Of a stretch of 21,836 nucleotides of DNA, positions 20,832-21,836 are shown one piece after another; position 1 is the first letter of the stretch, and each line of letters starts with the position of its first letter. A model generated the notes under the pieces. That model was given only the letters and a program-made list of their open reading frames with translations, ran no database searches and was not told where the DNA came from. Origin of the DNA: Paracoccaceae bacterium (GTDB lineage: Bacteria > Pseudomonadota > Alphaproteobacteria > Rhodobacterales > Rhodobacteraceae); assembly GCA_003511785.1 (NCBI GenBank), contig DOIS01000352.1, forward strand, positions 1 through 21,836. The letters run 5' to 3'. The position numbers and the translations under genes were made by a program.

Positions 20832-21620
20832 ATGCAGATGGCCGACCTGGGCGACATCCGCCTGCATTACCGCGAGGAGGGCCCGCCCGACGGCGCGCCG
20901 GTCCTGTTTGTCAACTCGCTGGGCACCGACCTGCGGCTGTGGGAGCCGCTCCTGCCGCATCTGCCGCCCGGGCTGCGGCTGATCCGCTTCGACAAGCGCG
21001 GGCACGGGTTGTCGGATTGCCCGCCGGGGCCATACGCCATGGGCGCGCTGGTGCGCGATGCCGAGCGGCTGCTGGATCACCTGGGCGAGCGCGACGCCGT
21101 GGTGGTGGGCCTGTCGATCGGCGGCATGATCGCCCAGGGGCTGGCGGTCAAGCGGCTCGACCTGGTGCGCGGGCTGGTCCTGTCCAACACGGCGGCGAAG
21201 ATCGCCACGCCCGAGATCTGGGCCGACCGTATCGCCGAGGCCCGGGCCGGCGGGCTCGAGGCGCTGGCCGATGCCACCATGGCGCGCTGGTTCAGCCGCG
21301 ATTTCCAGGCCCGGCCCGAGCTGGCGCTCTGGCGCAACATGCTCACCCGCACCCCGCTCGAGGGCTGGACGGGCTGCGCGAGCGCCATCGCGGGCACCGA
21401 TTTCCTCACGCCCACCAGCGGGTTGCGCCTGCCCGCGCTCGGCATCGCCGGCGCCGAGGATGGCGGCACGCCGCCCGACCTGGTCCGCGAGACGGTCGAC
21501 CTGATCCCCGGGGCGCGGTATGCGCTGATCCGGCGGGCGGGGCATCTGCCCTGCGTCGAGAAACCGGAGGAGTACGGCGCCATCCTAACCGGCTTCCTGC
21601 GCGAGATCGGGCATGTCTGA
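20832..21620 (+). CDS. pcaD: Alpha/beta hydrolase, 3-oxoadipate enol-lactonase-like
   Basis: The protein has 262 residues with the alpha/beta-hydrolase fold and a PcaD look. The oxyanion region is FVNSLGTDLRLW (27-38), FDKRGHGLSDCP follows (53-64), the nucleophile Ser95 is in VVGLSIGGMIAQ, and His238 is in RAGHLPCVEKPEEY. In the beta-ketoadipate pathway PcaD hydrolyses 3-oxoadipate enol-lactone. The rest of that pathway is not in the window, and these proteins are easily confused with related esterases, so the symbol is tentative. The ATG at 20832 has AAAGGAG about 7 nt upstream; the operon with HAD and the dehydratase does not by itself indicate aromatic catabolism. Confidence 0.75.
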   Translation: MQMADLGDIRLHYREEGPPDGAPVLFVNSLGTDLRLWEPLLPHLPPGLRLIRFDKRGHGLSDCPPGPYAMGALVRDAERLLDHLGERDAVVVGLSIGGMIAQGLAVKRLDLVRGLVLSNTAAKIATPEIWADRIAEARAGGLEALADATMARWFSRDFQARPELALWRNMLTRTPLEGWTGCASAIAGTDFLTPTSGLRLPALGIAGAEDGGTPPDLVRETVDLIPGARYALIRRAGHLPCVEKPEEYGAILTGFLREIGHV

Positions 21621-21836
21621 GCGCGCGGGGCGCGCCGCTTCCTCGGTCCGCGCGCACATCGGTATGGTAGCGCCATACGCCCGGCCCACCGGGGGCGGCT
21701 CGATGCCAGCGACCCGGGCCGGGCGCCCCGCGCGCCCACCCCGCCGCCCGAACAGGCTTTCACGCCTCCGCAAGCGGCTCCACGTCACCTATAGGACTCC
21801 CGCCGAACCTGGCACCCGCCCCCTGCTTCTTCTCTT
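21621..21836. other. Right-end region without a supported gene
   Basis: This 216-nt stretch is GC-rich and shows only a 6-bp hairpin (GTATGG/CCATAC near 21662-21678) that I can describe. A frame starting at ATG 21613 runs off the end, but it is rich in Arg and Pro and looks like chance. The last 11 nt are the reverse complement of AAGAGAAGAAG, the tail seen in the GC-rich repeat at 1981-1991, so the window may end inside another copy in the opposite orientation. Confidence 0.4.

Noticed and set aside
21613..21836. An open frame running off the right edge, overlapping the pcaD stop
   Set aside because: It is Arg/Pro-rich, has no domain, no convincing ribosome site, and codon use like a chance frame in GC-rich DNA.

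Overview
The window reads as chromosomal DNA of a high-GC alphaproteobacterium, most likely Rhodobacterales (Rhodobacteraceae, Roseobacter-type). The reasons are the gene order (hisB-hisH-hisA-hisF-hisE; irr divergent from fabA-fabB-fabI), an Irr-type Fur protein, strong GC bias and near-continuous coding. No phage, integrase, transposase or CRISPR array is visible, so this is a housekeeping region. Its unusual content is decayed genes, small elements and intergenic repeats.

Layout. 39-1157: a GNAT acetyltransferase convergent with a stand-alone Lrp/AsnC ligand-binding domain. 1322-5788: histidine genes hisB, hisH, hisA, hisF, hisE on +, interrupted by two DUF2147 secreted paralogues on the opposite strand with a palindrome-rich spacer between them. 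5814-8874: a lipoprotein, then a minus-strand series (CoA-binding protein, a structured terminator/candidate sRNA region, a YHS-domain protein, a zinc-ribbon protein, RlmB). 8986-9069: tRNA-Tyr(GTA), with an imperfect partial copy about 130 nt downstream. 9193-9783: DUF2478 protein (-). 9930-13745: mtnP, a DUF418 membrane protein broken by one in-frame TGA, a LysE-like N-terminal remnant, a ribbon-helix-helix-like gene divergent from a 39-residue protein gene across a 26-bp dyad, then apt and a NYN-domain protein. 13761-16928: irr (-) divergent from fabA, fabB, fabI (+). 17038-18902: a small membrane protein convergent with slyD plus a nitronate monooxygenase gene that carries a one-base frameshift. 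19115-21620: haloacid dehalogenase (ATA at the expected start), threonine/serine dehydratase and a PcaD-like hydrolase in one tight + strand operon. 21621-21836: no convincing gene.

How the genes work together. HisH and HisF form imidazole-glycerol-phosphate synthase, fed by HisA and followed by HisB; HisE acts earlier in the same pathway. MtnP releases adenine from methylthioadenosine and Apt converts adenine to AMP, so the block around 10-13 kb is an adenine salvage neighbourhood. FabA, FabB and FabI make unsaturated fatty acids and complete the elongation cycle.

The most notable signals are: four damaged or doubtful reading frames between 10.8 and 19.2 kb; a small divergent module (RHH-like regulator, 39-aa protein, 26-bp dyad over the -10 box); three copies of a tandem double hairpin with 3-nt loops; a second, GC-rich double-hairpin repeat with a conserved tail; and a tRNA-Tyr-like partial duplicate. 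None of the functional calls was checked against a database; they rest on recognition of family motifs in the translated sequence.
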